The position numbers and the translations under genes were made by a program. Source: Alistipes sp. (GTDB lineage Bacteria > Bacteroidota > Bacteroidia > Bacteroidales > Rikenellaceae). Taken from it: a stretch of DNA of 53,217 nucleotides. Where the stretch lies: positions 1 to 53,217 of the forward strand of contig JAFZFR010000032.1 in NCBI GenBank assembly GCA_017555805.1. The letters are read 5' to 3'. Under the pieces are notes generated by a model, which made no database searches, was not told where the DNA came from, and worked only from the letters and a program-made list of their open reading frames with translations. Shown here piece by piece: positions 38,931-48,266 of this stretch (position 1 is the stretch's first letter; each line of letters starts with the position of its first letter).

Positions 38931-40481
38931 ATGAATCGAGAGTTAGTAATAAATGTTACCCCTAGCGAAATCTCTATCGCCTTGTGTGAAGATAAGGTGC
39001 TGGTGGAGTTGAGCAAGGAGCAGTGTCAGACGGGTTTTTCCGTTGGCGACATCTATCTTGGAAGGGTACGCAAGATTATGCCAGGACTGAATGCGGCATT
39101 CGTGAATATCGGTCACGAGAAGGACGCCTTCATCCACTATCTCGATTTGGGAAGTCAATTCTCGTCACTGCAACGAGTTGTCGATAGTCACCAGCCAGGA
39201 AAGCGTGGAGTAAAGGTCGAGACAATGAAACTCGAACCTGCAATTGAGAAACAGGGCAAGTTGGCATCCTATCTGCAAGTGGGGCAGACCATAATGGTAC
39301 AGATTGCCAAGGAGGCTATCTCGACCAAGGGTCCGCGATTGACATCAGACATCTCGCTTGCTGGTCGCAATGTGGTTCTCGTGCCATTCTCGACCAAGAT
39401 TTCAATCTCACAGAAGATTCGTTCAAACGAGACCAAGAAACGACTGCGCCGCATCGCAGCAGCCGTTCTTCCCAAGAATTTCGGCGTAATCATACGCACC
39501 GCAGCCGCCGAGGCACAGGACCACGACATCGAGCAGGATATCCTCTCGCTTGTTGAGCGCTGGAACAAGGCTGTGGGTAACATACGCAAAAATCAGGCTC
39601 CCGCTCTGTTGATGAGCGAGATGAGTAGAGCCAACACCATAATCCGCGATAGCCTAAATTCGACCTTCTCGCAAATCACGGTCAATGACGAGGCGATGTA
39701 TCGTGAGATTAAAAACTATATAAAAGTTATCGACCCCCAGTTGGAGAAGATTGTAAAACTCTACACAGGCTCGGTGCCTATCTTCGACAACTTTGATATA
39801 TCGAAACAGATTAAGTCGCTCTTTGCCAAGTATGTCTCGCTGAAGCGTGGTGCATATCTTATCATCGAGCACACCGAGGCGATGAATGTCATCGATGTAA
39901 ACTCGGGTAACCGCACCAAGGCGGAGGTAAATCAGGAGGAGACTGCTCTGGAGGTGAACCTCGCCGCCGCAAAGGAGATTGCGCGTCAGTTGCGTCTGCG
40001 CGACCTGGGAGGTATCGTCATCATCGACTTTATCGACCTTCACAAGGCGCAGAACCGACAACTTATGTACGAGGAGATGCGTAAGTTGATGGCATCCGAC
40101 AAGGCAAAGCACACCATCCTGCCGCTCACGAAGTTCGGTCTGATGCAGATTACGCGCCAGCGTGTTCGCCCTGTGGCTGTGGATGATGTGACGGATGTAT
40201 GTCCTACCTGCAACGGTACGGGTCGCATCGAGCCTACTGTGCTGCTCGACCGCAAGATTGAGAATCAGGTGCAGTTCCTCGCCGAGGATCGCAAGGTGAA
40301 GTATATCAGGTTGAGGGTCAGCCCTTATGTCGCATCCTATCTTAAGCAGGGCTTGTGGTCGCTGCGTATGAAGTGGATGTGGCGCTACGGAGTACGCATA
40401 GATATTGTTGCCGACCAGAGTTTGGGTATGGTCGATGTAAAGTATCTTGACCGTCAGGGCGCTGCCTTGATTGAGGATTAG
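38931..40481 (+). CDS. rng: Ribonuclease G (RNase E/G family)
   Basis: The 516-residue endoribonuclease trims 16S rRNA 5' ends and decays mRNA. It has an N-terminal S1-type domain (about 35-130) with GDIYLGRVRKIMPGLNAAFV, then the catalytic Asp motifs MNVIDVNSGNRT and IVIIDFIDLH, the Zn-link CPTCNGTGR and a C-terminal segment. The length is that of RNase G, without the E. coli RNase E degradosome tail. The order HU, COX24-type peptide, rng is a conserved Bacteroidota arrangement as far as I know. No separate promoter is evident in the 20 bases after the terminator. Confidence 0.94.
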   Translation: MNRELVINVTPSEISIALCEDKVLVELSKEQCQTGFSVGDIYLGRVRKIMPGLNAAFVNIGHEKDAFIHYLDLGSQFSSLQRVVDSHQPGKRGVKVETMKLEPAIEKQGKLASYLQVGQTIMVQIAKEAISTKGPRLTSDISLAGRNVVLVPFSTKISISQKIRSNETKKRLRRIAAAVLPKNFGVIIRTAAAEAQDHDIEQDILSLVERWNKAVGNIRKNQAPALLMSEMSRANTIIRDSLNSTFSQITVNDEAMYREIKNYIKVIDPQLEKIVKLYTGSVPIFDNFDISKQIKSLFAKYVSLKRGAYLIIEHTEAMNVIDVNSGNRTKAEVNQEETALEVNLAAAKEIARQLRLRDLGGIVIIDFIDLHKAQNRQLMYEEMRKLMASDKAKHTILPLTKFGLMQITRQRVRPVAVDDVTDVCPTCNGTGRIEPTVLLDRKIENQVQFLAEDRKVKYIRLRVSPYVASYLKQGLWSLRMKWMWRYGVRIDIVADQSLGMVDVKYLDRQGAALIED

Positions 40482-40514
40482 GGGTGATAACGCGAAGGAA
40501 AAATCTCTGCACAA

Positions 40515-43500
40515 TTGCAAGGTAAAGAAAATATTTTACAACTCGTCGAGGGGGCAAAGTCCTTCAACGGGTTGCTCAAGGAGTTGAAACGAAAGAGTGC
40601 TACCGTCCATCTCGAAAATTTGGTCGGCGGGGCTCTTTCGCTCTATTCTGCTGCCGCGGTGAGCAAGCGCGGTGGTGTGAATATCTTTGTGGCGGAGGAT
40701 AGAGATGCCGCCGCATACCTGCTCAATGACTTCTATGCGCTGCTCGATGAGGAGTGCGTTCACTTCTTCCCGACATCCTACAAACGCTCGATTATCTATG
40801 GCAAGGAGGATGCCCAGGGCGTTGTTCAGCGTACAAATACCTTGAACGCCATCCGCCATCGCAAGGGTGGTTATCTGGTGGTCTGCACCTATCCCGATGC
40901 CCTGGCAGAGAGGGTTGCCGATGAGCAATCGTTGAGTAACAACACCATTCGCCTGAAGGTGGGCGATGAGATTAAGATTGCCCAGTTGGAGAGTATGCTC
41001 GTTGATTTGGGCTTCCAGCAGGTCGATTTTGTCTATGAGCCTGGTCAGTACTCACTGCGTGGTGGTATTGTCGATGTCTTCTCTTACTCGGAGAGCCGTC
41101 CGTTCCGTTTCGATTTCTTTGGCGATGAGATTGACTCCATCCGCCGATTTAATATCTCAAGTCAGCTTTCGCACGAGAAGGCGCAGGAGGTGGAGATTAT
41201 CCCCAACCTCAACACCGCCTCGATTGAGAAGGTCTCGCTGGTGAAGTTTGCGGGCGAGGCGAACTACTGGTTTTTCGATGCTGACTATGTGTTGCGCAGG
41301 GTGAATGACCTCAGAAAGCGTGTGCTGGGCGAGTTGGAGGAGCCAACGAAGATTGATACGCTGATGACCAGCCGTCGCATCCTTCTGGATGATATGCAGG
41401 AGCAGAATATCTTTCTGTTGCGCGACAACCTCAAGGAGCGCGTGGCGGACAAGACCATCACCTTCTCAACCGTTCCACAACCCAAGTTTAACAAGCAGTT
41501 CGACATCCTTGCCGATGATTTGGAGGATGCCGAGTTGAAGGGCTACGAGCGTTATATCCTCTCGGAGAACAAGACGCAGATTGAGCGTCTGGAGAATATC
41601 CTGCACCAGATAAAGCGCGGAAATGTGACCTTCAAGCCGCTGGCGGTGACGCTGCACGAAGGCTTTGTTGATCACGCGCTGAAGATGTGCCTCTATACCG
41701 ACCATCAGATTTTCGACCGCTACCGTCGCTACCGCATCAATGGCGAGATTAAGCGCGACGAGCAGATGACCGTAGCCGAACTCAACGCCCTGAAGTTGGG
41801 CGACTATGTGGTGCATATTGACCACGGCGTGGGTCGCTTTGGCGGTCTGGTGAAGGTAAATCAGGGTGGCAAGATGTATGAGGCGATTAAGTTGGTCTAT
41901 AAGGACAACGATGTACTCTTCGTGAGTGTTCACTCGCTGCACCGCATCTCCCGTTTTAAGAGCGGTGACGCCGAGCCACCGAAGATTTATAAGTTGGGCA
42001 ATGGCGCTTGGCAGAAACTCAAGAACGCCACAAAGCGTGCCGTGAAGGACATCTCGCGCGAACTCATTGCTCTCTACGCCAAGCGAAAGGCGAGTCAGGG
42101 TTTTGCATTCTCGCCCGACAGTTACTTGCAGAACGAGATGGAAGCGTCGTTCCGTTGGGAGGAGACTGCCGACCAGCAGGCCGCAATCGAGGCGGTCAAG
42201 AAAGATATGGAGTCCTCACAGCCTATGGACCGTCTGGTGTGTGGCGATGTGGGCTTCGGTAAGACCGAGGTGGCTATCCGCGCGGCGTTCAAGGCGGCGG
42301 TGGATGGCAAGCAGGTGGCGGTGTTGGTGCCGACCACTATCCTTGCTCTGCAACACTACCGCTCGTTTATGGAGCGTCTGCGTGATTTCCCGGTGAGGGT
42401 GGAGTATATCAACCGTTCGAAGACGGCGAAGCAGACCCGCGAGATAGCCGAGGATTTGGCGGCGGGCAAGATTGATATCCTGATTGGTACACACAAGATG
42501 CTGGGCAAGCAGATTAAGTTCCGCGACCTGGGACTCCTAATCATCGACGAGGAGCAGAAGTTCGGCGTGGCGGCGAAGGAGAAACTCACGCAGATGAGCG
42601 TGAATGTCGATACCTTGACCCTCACGGCAACGCCTATCCCTCGCACATTGCAGTTCTCGCTGATGGGCTCACGCGACCTCTCGGTAATCTCTACCGCACC
42701 AGCCAACCGTCAGCCAATCATCAGCGAGTCGCACACCTTCTCCGAGGAGATTATCCGCGACGCCATCGAGGAGGAGTTGGCGCGTGGCGGACAGGTCTAT
42801 TTCGTGAATAACCGTGTGGAGGACCTTGTGACCCTGCAAGGCTTGATTACACGCATCTGCCCGAAGGCGCGCGTGGCGGTGGGTCACGGCAAGATGCCCG
42901 CCGAGCAGTTGGAGAGACTTATTATGGACTTTATCTACGGCGAGTTTGATGTGCTGGTGGCAACCACAATCATCGAGAGCGGCATAGATATTCCAAATGC
43001 AAATACAATCATCATCAACAACGCCCACTACTACGGCTTGAGCGACCTGCACCAGATGCGCGGTCGTGTGGGTAGGTCCGACAGAAAGGCCTATTGCTAC
43101 CTTGTGACGCCACCCGATGAGTTGCTCTCGGACGATGCACGACGCCGCTTGCGAGCCATCGAGGAGTTTTCTGACCTTGGCTCGGGCTTCAACATCGCGA
43201 TGCAGGATTTGGATATTCGCGGTGCGGGTAATCTGTTGGGTGCCGAGCAGAGCGGCTTTATTGCCGACATCGGTTATGAGACCTACCAGAAGATTATGCG
43301 ACAGGCCATTGCCGAGTTGCGTGCCGAGGGTCTGGATGTCGAGGGCTTGAGCGACAGCGAGGCGGCGACTCTGAAGCAGGAGGCATTTGTGGATGATGCT
43401 ACAATCGACATCGAGATGCTTGCCGAGTTGCCCGACAGTTATGTGCGTCAGCCAGCCGAGAAGATAAAACTCTATCGCGAGATTGATTCGTTCTCGAAGG

Positions 43501-43835
43501 AGGAGGAGTTGGTGGCATTCGAGGCTCGTCTGGTCGATCGCTTTGGTGCTCTGCCCGAGGCGGCGAGGGAACTTTTGAATGTGGTGCGACTGCGCTGGGA
43601 GGCGGTGCGACTGGGTATGGAGCGCGTGAAGGTGAAGAACGGATTGATGATTGTCCACTTCGTGGGCGAGCAGAATTCGCCATACTACAAGAGCGATGTC
43701 TTTATGGATATTTTGAAGAAGGTGACTGCCCAACCCGACAGATTTGTGCTTCGCCAACACAATAATCGTCTGGCGATGACCGTTAGAAGGGTAGAAAGTG
43801 TGGCGGAGGCGGTCGCTGTATTGAGAAACTTATAG
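40515..43835 (+). CDS. mfd: Transcription-repair coupling factor Mfd
   Basis: The 1106-residue DNA translocase removes stalled RNA polymerase and recruits UvrA. It has a UvrB-homology region (about 1-330), the RNA-polymerase-interacting CarD-like domain (LGDYVVHIDHGVGRFGGLVK, about 420-490), a RecG-like motor with Walker A GDVGFGKTE, DEEQKFG, TATPIPRTLQ and QMRGRVGRSDRKAY, and a C-terminal TRCF domain. No ATG or GTG is in frame near the start. The frame opens at 40491, and the only usual initiation codon near the conserved N terminus is TTG 40515, so a TTG start is proposed. Confidence 0.94.
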   Translation: MQGKENILQLVEGAKSFNGLLKELKRKSATVHLENLVGGALSLYSAAAVSKRGGVNIFVAEDRDAAAYLLNDFYALLDEECVHFFPTSYKRSIIYGKEDAQGVVQRTNTLNAIRHRKGGYLVVCTYPDALAERVADEQSLSNNTIRLKVGDEIKIAQLESMLVDLGFQQVDFVYEPGQYSLRGGIVDVFSYSESRPFRFDFFGDEIDSIRRFNISSQLSHEKAQEVEIIPNLNTASIEKVSLVKFAGEANYWFFDADYVLRRVNDLRKRVLGELEEPTKIDTLMTSRRILLDDMQEQNIFLLRDNLKERVADKTITFSTVPQPKFNKQFDILADDLEDAELKGYERYILSENKTQIERLENILHQIKRGNVTFKPLAVTLHEGFVDHALKMCLYTDHQIFDRYRRYRINGEIKRDEQMTVAELNALKLGDYVVHIDHGVGRFGGLVKVNQGGKMYEAIKLVYKDNDVLFVSVHSLHRISRFKSGDAEPPKIYKLGNGAWQKLKNATKRAVKDISRELIALYAKRKASQGFAFSPDSYLQNEMEASFRWEETADQQAAIEAVKKDMESSQPMDRLVCGDVGFGKTEVAIRAAFKAAVDGKQVAVLVPTTILALQHYRSFMERLRDFPVRVEYINRSKTAKQTREIAEDLAAGKIDILIGTHKMLGKQIKFRDLGLLIIDEEQKFGVAAKEKLTQMSVNVDTLTLTATPIPRTLQFSLMGSRDLSVISTAPANRQPIISESHTFSEEIIRDAIEEELARGGQVYFVNNRVEDLVTLQGLITRICPKARVAVGHGKMPAEQLERLIMDFIYGEFDVLVATTIIESGIDIPNANTIIINNAHYYGLSDLHQMRGRVGRSDRKAYCYLVTPPDELLSDDARRRLRAIEEFSDLGSGFNIAMQDLDIRGAGNLLGAEQSGFIADIGYETYQKIMRQAIAELRAEGLDVEGLSDSEAATLKQEAFVDDATIDIEMLAELPDSYVRQPAEKIKLYREIDSFSKEEELVAFEARLVDRFGALPEAARELLNVVRLRWEAVRLGMERVKVKNGLMIVHFVGEQNSPYYKSDVFMDILKKVTAQPDRFVLRQHNNRLAMTVRRVESVAEAVAVLRNL

Positions 43836-43844
43836 CCCAAAGTG

Positions 43845-44573
43845 ATGAATTTAATAGTTGATATAGGCAATTCATTTATCAAGGCGGCGGTGGTTGAGCA
43901 CGATGAGATGCTTGTGCTGCACCGTTTTTCGTCGGTTGAGGAGTTCGGGCAGAGCGCACTTGTCGGCGACTATCCTCGTTTGCGTCGCGCCATCGTAGCC
44001 TCTACGGGCGTAAGGACCGATGAGGTGGCAAGTTTGCTTACGGAGTGGGGCCTGGAGGTGCTGGAGATGACCCAGCAGACACCCGTCCCCATTGACAATG
44101 CCTACTTTACGCCCGAGACCCTTGGCGTGGATCGCCTGGCGGCGGCAGTGGCGGCGGTGGAACTCTACGGAGAGGATTGCCTGATAGTGGATTTTGGTTC
44201 GGCGATAACGATTGATATGGTGCAGGGGGGAACATTCCTCGGCGGAAATATCTCGCCTGGCGTGGAGATGCGTTTTCGTGCTTTGCACGACTACACCCAA
44301 AGACTTTCGAAATACACCCCGACGGATGAGATTTTGGAACTTGGTCGCACCACCCGCGAAGCCATCGAACAGGGTGTTATGCAAGGCATAACCAACGAAA
44401 TTGAGGGTTACATATTGCGTTTTTATGCAAAAAATGAAAAATTAGCGTTAATTTTTACGGGTGGAGATGCCAAATACTTTGTAAAACGAATTAAAAATGC
44501 GATATTTGCAAAATGTAATCTGGTTATTTTCGGATTGAACAGAATTTTAGAGTATAATGCAACGATTGAATAA
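43845..44573 (+). CDS. coaX: Type III pantothenate kinase
   Basis: The 242-residue enzyme phosphorylates pantothenate, the first step of coenzyme A synthesis. The signature is clear: MNLIVDIGNSFIKAAV (phosphate-binding loop), GVDRLAAAVAA, and IVDFGSAITIDMVQGGTFLGG with the conserved Asp/Gly. Monovalent cations activate this family, and feedback by CoA is absent. ATG 43845 is chosen over the adjacent GTG 43842. The end overlaps the next gene by 17 bases, suggesting coupling. Confidence 0.93.
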   Translation: MNLIVDIGNSFIKAAVVEHDEMLVLHRFSSVEEFGQSALVGDYPRLRRAIVASTGVRTDEVASLLTEWGLEVLEMTQQTPVPIDNAYFTPETLGVDRLAAAVAAVELYGEDCLIVDFGSAITIDMVQGGTFLGGNISPGVEMRFRALHDYTQRLSKYTPTDEILELGRTTREAIEQGVMQGITNEIEGYILRFYAKNEKLALIFTGGDAKYFVKRIKNAIFAKCNLVIFGLNRILEYNATIE

Positions 44574-45921
44574 GAAGATTTTTGGTGTAATTATAGCCCT
44601 CATCGCGCTGCTTCCAATGGGCGCGGTGGCGCAGACTTTAACGAGCAGTGTGAATACCTATTCGCCTTACTCGATGTATGGCTTGGGTGAGTTATCGACC
44701 CAGGGTACTGCCGTTCAGCGCTCGATGGGTGGCGTGGGTGTAGCGATGTTCTCGACCACAGCGGTCAATGTGATGAACCCAGCGGCCTACGGTTACACAC
44801 CACAGCAGAGTTTCCTCTTCAACTTCGGTGTTGAGGGTGGTCACTACCGCAACGCACAGCAGAAGTCGGGCTCGACAGTCAAGACGGCCTACAACTCGGT
44901 GAACATTCACGACATCGCATTCCAGATGCCTCTTGCCAAGGGCGTAGGTATGGGTTTCAGCCTCACTCCTTACAGCAATGTCGGCTACACGATGCACCGC
45001 GACGATATGTCGGTGGCAGGCAATATGGGTAGCGCCCGTTATGAGTACTACGGCGAGGGCGATGTGACAGAGGTTAAGTTCGGCGTGGGCTGGGCACCAG
45101 TCAAGAAGTTCTCATTCGGTGTTTCGATGCAATACTACTGGGGATGTATCAACCGCTCTTACAAGATGCTCCCATCGAACATCATCACAGGTAGCGGCGA
45201 GTATGCCTCGACAACGGGTATCGACACCTACGATGTTTCGCGAGTGAAGATGCAGGCGGGTGTTATGTGGAACCCAATCTTGAAGAGTGACGAGATTTTG
45301 ACCTTCGCGGCGACCTACGATATCGGTGGCAACCTTCACCCAGATGTAGTGAAGTATGTATATGTAGATAACTTGCTCCAGTCGGTAGTGCGTCAGGAGA
45401 ACGACGCGGCGCTTCCGCTGAAGTTGCCAAAGCAGGTGGCGGCAGGTTTCTTCTACCAGAACCTCAAGATTAAGTTCGGTGCAGACTATGTATATCAGGG
45501 CTGGGGTAACGACAACGCCTCAATCTTCGAGAATGCCGACAATGGCGTAGCGGTGGCTTACACCGACACCCACACAGTGAAGGTGGGCGTGCAATATACA
45601 CCTCGCCATACGGATGTGCGTAACTACCTTCGTCGAATGGCCTACCGCGTGGGTGCTCGCTACGGCGATTACTACCAGACCTACGGCGGCGCAAAGATTG
45701 ACCAGTTGGCATTGACGGCAGGTCTTGGTTTGCCGGTTAAGTTGTTCGGTCGCCAGGCGGTGGATATCGGTTTCGAGTGGGGTATGCGTGGTTTGAAGCA
45801 GCAGGAGATTATCGTTGATAAGAAGCCTGCGAGCCTTGTGAGACAGAACTATTTTAAGTTCTCAATCGGCTTGAGCCTCTTTGGTGAGGATGACTGGTTC
45901 GTACAGAGAAAGTACAGATAG
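44557..45921 (+). CDS. Outer-membrane beta-barrel protein of the coaX-lptC cluster
   Basis: The 454-residue protein has a signal peptide (1-25, ending AVAQ) and then a beta-rich sequence with alternating aromatic strands. It starts YSPYSMYGLGELSTQGTAVQRSMGGVGVAM and has NPAAYGYTPQQSFLFNFG, which recalls the FadL/OmpP1-like arrangement; the C terminus is FSIGLSLFGEDDWFVQRKYR. The role is not known. In Bacteroidota such a protein recurs between coaX and a TPR protein, so it is probably an envelope-biogenesis component. It overlaps coaX by 17 bases. Confidence 0.75.
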   Translation: MQRLNKKIFGVIIALIALLPMGAVAQTLTSSVNTYSPYSMYGLGELSTQGTAVQRSMGGVGVAMFSTTAVNVMNPAAYGYTPQQSFLFNFGVEGGHYRNAQQKSGSTVKTAYNSVNIHDIAFQMPLAKGVGMGFSLTPYSNVGYTMHRDDMSVAGNMGSARYEYYGEGDVTEVKFGVGWAPVKKFSFGVSMQYYWGCINRSYKMLPSNIITGSGEYASTTGIDTYDVSRVKMQAGVMWNPILKSDEILTFAATYDIGGNLHPDVVKYVYVDNLLQSVVRQENDAALPLKLPKQVAAGFFYQNLKIKFGADYVYQGWGNDNASIFENADNGVAVAYTDTHTVKVGVQYTPRHTDVRNYLRRMAYRVGARYGDYYQTYGGAKIDQLALTAGLGLPVKLFGRQAVDIGFEWGMRGLKQQEIIVDKKPASLVRQNYFKFSIGLSLFGEDDWFVQRKYR

Positions 45922-45965
45922 TGAAACGGAAAAAATAATTAATAAAAACATAAACCTTGAATAAA

Positions 45966-47315
45966 ATGAAAAGTTTGAAAGTAATTTTGGCAGTTGCTTT
46001 TGCTGTGGTAGGTATCTCGGCAATGGCACAGGAGATCAACTACGATGATCCAAAGTATGCTGTGTGGGGTGAGAATGCAAACGAGCGTCGTGACAACATG
46101 CTCAACAACCAGTTCCTCAAGGAGGCGGTTGATAACAAGAACTACTCTGCAGCATCAAAGTACTTGGGCATCCTTCTTACAAAGTGCCCTGCAGCATCGC
46201 AGAACATCTACACTAACGGTGCGAAACTCTACAAGGCGATGATTAACAAGGCAGAGGACGAGGATGGCAAGAAGGTTTACATCGACTCATTGATGTACCT
46301 CTACGATGTTCGTTTGAAGGCTTTTGAGACACACAAGAAGTACGGCAAGGATTACATCTTGAACCGTAAGGCTCGTGAGTTCTACTCATACTTCCCAGAT
46401 GACCGCGAGGGTATCCGCAACATCTTCCAGCAGGCCGTTGAGGCAAGCAACGAGATGAAGGGTAAGTACGACCTCGAGTTGGTATCTATCTACTTCGCAG
46501 AGTTGTGCGCTGACTACCAGAACGATATTCTCCCAGCAGAGGAGTTGATCGCGGCTTATGACAAGTACTCTCCAGCGTTCGACGGCGTTGAGGAGGAGGC
46601 TGACATCGACCTCAAGAATCAGTTTGACTCTGCTTTCGGTCAGAGTGGTGCTGCAAGTTGCGAGAACTTGGAGGCTCTCTTCTCAAAGATGTTGGGTGAT
46701 ATCCCAGACGACGAGGCATTGCTCTCACAGGCTGTTTCGTTGATGTCACGCGCTAACTGTAACAGCGATTTCTTCTTCGCTACTGCCGAGAAGTTCTACG
46801 AGGTTAAGCCATCATCAGAGACTGCTCTCTTCCTTGCACAGGGCTTCCAGGCTCGCGAGGAGTTTGACAAGGCGATGAAGTATTTGTCAGAGGCGTTGGC
46901 TGCAGAGCAGGATGCTGCCGAGAAGGAGAAGTTGTATGTTCGTATCGGTTTGATTAGCGTTCAGACAAAGAACTACGCAGAGGCTGTTAAGGCTGCTAAC
47001 GAGATTAAGGCTATCAACCCAGAGAATGGTTACGCTTACTTCCTCTTGGGTCAGTGCTACGCTGCTTCGGCAAACTGCTCTGAACTCAAGTGCCAGGCTT
47101 GCTACTGGGCTGCGTTCGATGTAATGAACAAGGCGGTAGATTTGCTCGCAGCAGAGCCTTCTATCCAGGAGAGCGCAAAGAAGTTGGCTGCAAGTTTCCG
47201 TTCTGCATTCCCAACAAAGGAGGAGTGCTTCTTCAACGAGTTGCAGGCAGGCGCTGCTTACACTGTTAAGCACGGTTACGCAAACGGCGTAAACACAACT
47301 GTTCGTTTCAGATAA
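45966..47315 (+). CDS. Periplasmic TPR-repeat protein
   Basis: The 449-residue protein has a signal peptide (MKSLKVILAVAFAVVGISA, then MAQ) and a helical TPR-type array, clearest at 285-400 (ETALFLAQGFQAREEFDKAM, KEKLYVRIGLISVQTKNYAE, NGYAYFLLGQCYAA). ATG 45966 is chosen over the upstream TTG. Codon use (gct, aac, cca) points to strong expression. It sits between the barrel gene and lptC and may act as a scaffold for outer-membrane assembly. No catalytic motif is visible. Confidence 0.8.
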   Translation: MKSLKVILAVAFAVVGISAMAQEINYDDPKYAVWGENANERRDNMLNNQFLKEAVDNKNYSAASKYLGILLTKCPAASQNIYTNGAKLYKAMINKAEDEDGKKVYIDSLMYLYDVRLKAFETHKKYGKDYILNRKAREFYSYFPDDREGIRNIFQQAVEASNEMKGKYDLELVSIYFAELCADYQNDILPAEELIAAYDKYSPAFDGVEEEADIDLKNQFDSAFGQSGAASCENLEALFSKMLGDIPDDEALLSQAVSLMSRANCNSDFFFATAEKFYEVKPSSETALFLAQGFQAREEFDKAMKYLSEALAAEQDAAEKEKLYVRIGLISVQTKNYAEAVKAANEIKAINPENGYAYFLLGQCYAASANCSELKCQACYWAAFDVMNKAVDLLAAEPSIQESAKKLAASFRSAFPTKEECFFNELQAGAAYTVKHGYANGVNTTVRFR

Positions 47316-47322
47316 TTGAGCG

Positions 47323-47991
47323 ATGAAAATCTATTCGCTTGGACGATATTTAGCGGTAGCACTCCCTTTCTTGGGGAGTGCTATCTTGCTATTCTCTTGC
47401 GAAAAGAAACAGACCGTAGTGGATGAGCCCAACTACGAAACACTGATGACCGAGTATAGCGAGAATATGTCGATTGAGATGTCGGAGAACGGCAACAAGT
47501 CGTACTACTTCGAGACACCTCTCATCGAGGGTTATGCTATGGCGCGTGACCCACACCGCGAATTCCGTAAGGGCATCAAAATCACGATGTTCGAGAAGGA
47601 CTCGGCGCAGACCACATCGGCTACGCTTGAGGCAAACTACGCCATCTTCTATGAGAATAGAAAACTCTGGGAGGCGAAGGGCGATGTGAGGGTTGTGCAG
47701 TCAAATGGTCGCAAACTAAATACTACCCAACTCTTCTGGAATCAGGCGACGCACATCATCTACTCGAATGTCGATTGCGTGATTACCGACCGCGACCAGA
47801 CCATCTTCTGCGAGGGCTTCGAGAGCGATGAGCAGATGAAGGATTGGAGTTATCGTAAGGTGAAGGGTGTCACCTACTTCGAGGAGTCGCAGATGAACCC
47901 CAAAACCGATGCCGATGCCGAAGGCGAGGGCGAGCAGACAATCGACCCAACCGACGCCGCCGTAAGGGCTGCTGCCCAGGGGCAGAAATAG
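47323..47991 (+). CDS. lptC: LptC-like LPS export lipoprotein
   Basis: The 222-residue lipoprotein has lipobox LFSC (C26) and a beta-jellyroll of the OstA/LptC type: SYYFETPLIEGYAMARDP, KGIKITMFEKDSAQTTSATLEANYAIFYENRKLWEAKGDV and KLNTTQLFWNQATHIIYS. This is the periplasmic bridge part that moves lipooligosaccharide from LptB2FG toward LptA. Most LptC proteins have a membrane anchor, whereas this one is lipidated, as is common in Bacteroidota. The C-terminal ~40 residues are acidic and probably disordered. It starts 7 bases after the TPR stop. Confidence 0.85.
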   Translation: MKIYSLGRYLAVALPFLGSAILLFSCEKKQTVVDEPNYETLMTEYSENMSIEMSENGNKSYYFETPLIEGYAMARDPHREFRKGIKITMFEKDSAQTTSATLEANYAIFYENRKLWEAKGDVRVVQSNGRKLNTTQLFWNQATHIIYSNVDCVITDRDQTIFCEGFESDEQMKDWSYRKVKGVTYFEESQMNPKTDADAEGEGEQTIDPTDAAVRAAAQGQK

Positions 47992-48064
47992 TCCGCCGAG
48001 GGCGAGGCTACAGGGTAGAAGTTGCTGCTGCCGAGCAGAGGTAGTGTAACCAAACAGAAAATAA

Positions 48065-48248
48065 CGGAATTATATACTTTAATGTTATAGTATTATAGTT
48101 ATGTCATTGCCCGACACCTAAAGGGTGGCGAAGGCAATCCTCTACTCAATAGATGTATTTCAGTGCAATTTACGGGAGGATCCCCATCGCCTTGCTTCGC
48201 AAGTCGGGGGATGACGATTTGATAACAACATAAAACAACATAATTCCG
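48065..48248. repeat. Palindromic intergenic element (MITE- or REP-like)
   Basis: The element is bounded by the inverted repeats cggaattat (48065-48073) and ataattccg (48240-48248). Inside, gtcattgcccgac (48103-48115) and gtcgggggatgac (48203-48215) are inverted with 11 of 13 matches, and gcgaaggcaa pairs with ttgcttcgc (48192-48200). It fills most of the gap between lptC and the CNNM gene. No ORF is inside. It may be a non-autonomous transposon remnant or a dispersed palindrome. No clear target duplication is visible. Confidence 0.5.
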
Positions 48249-48266
48249 AAAAATTAAAGAAGATAT

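Noticed and set aside
42669-43760. 363-codon minus-strand frame inside mfd
   Set aside because: It is a shadow of the helicase region; no start context and no known motif.
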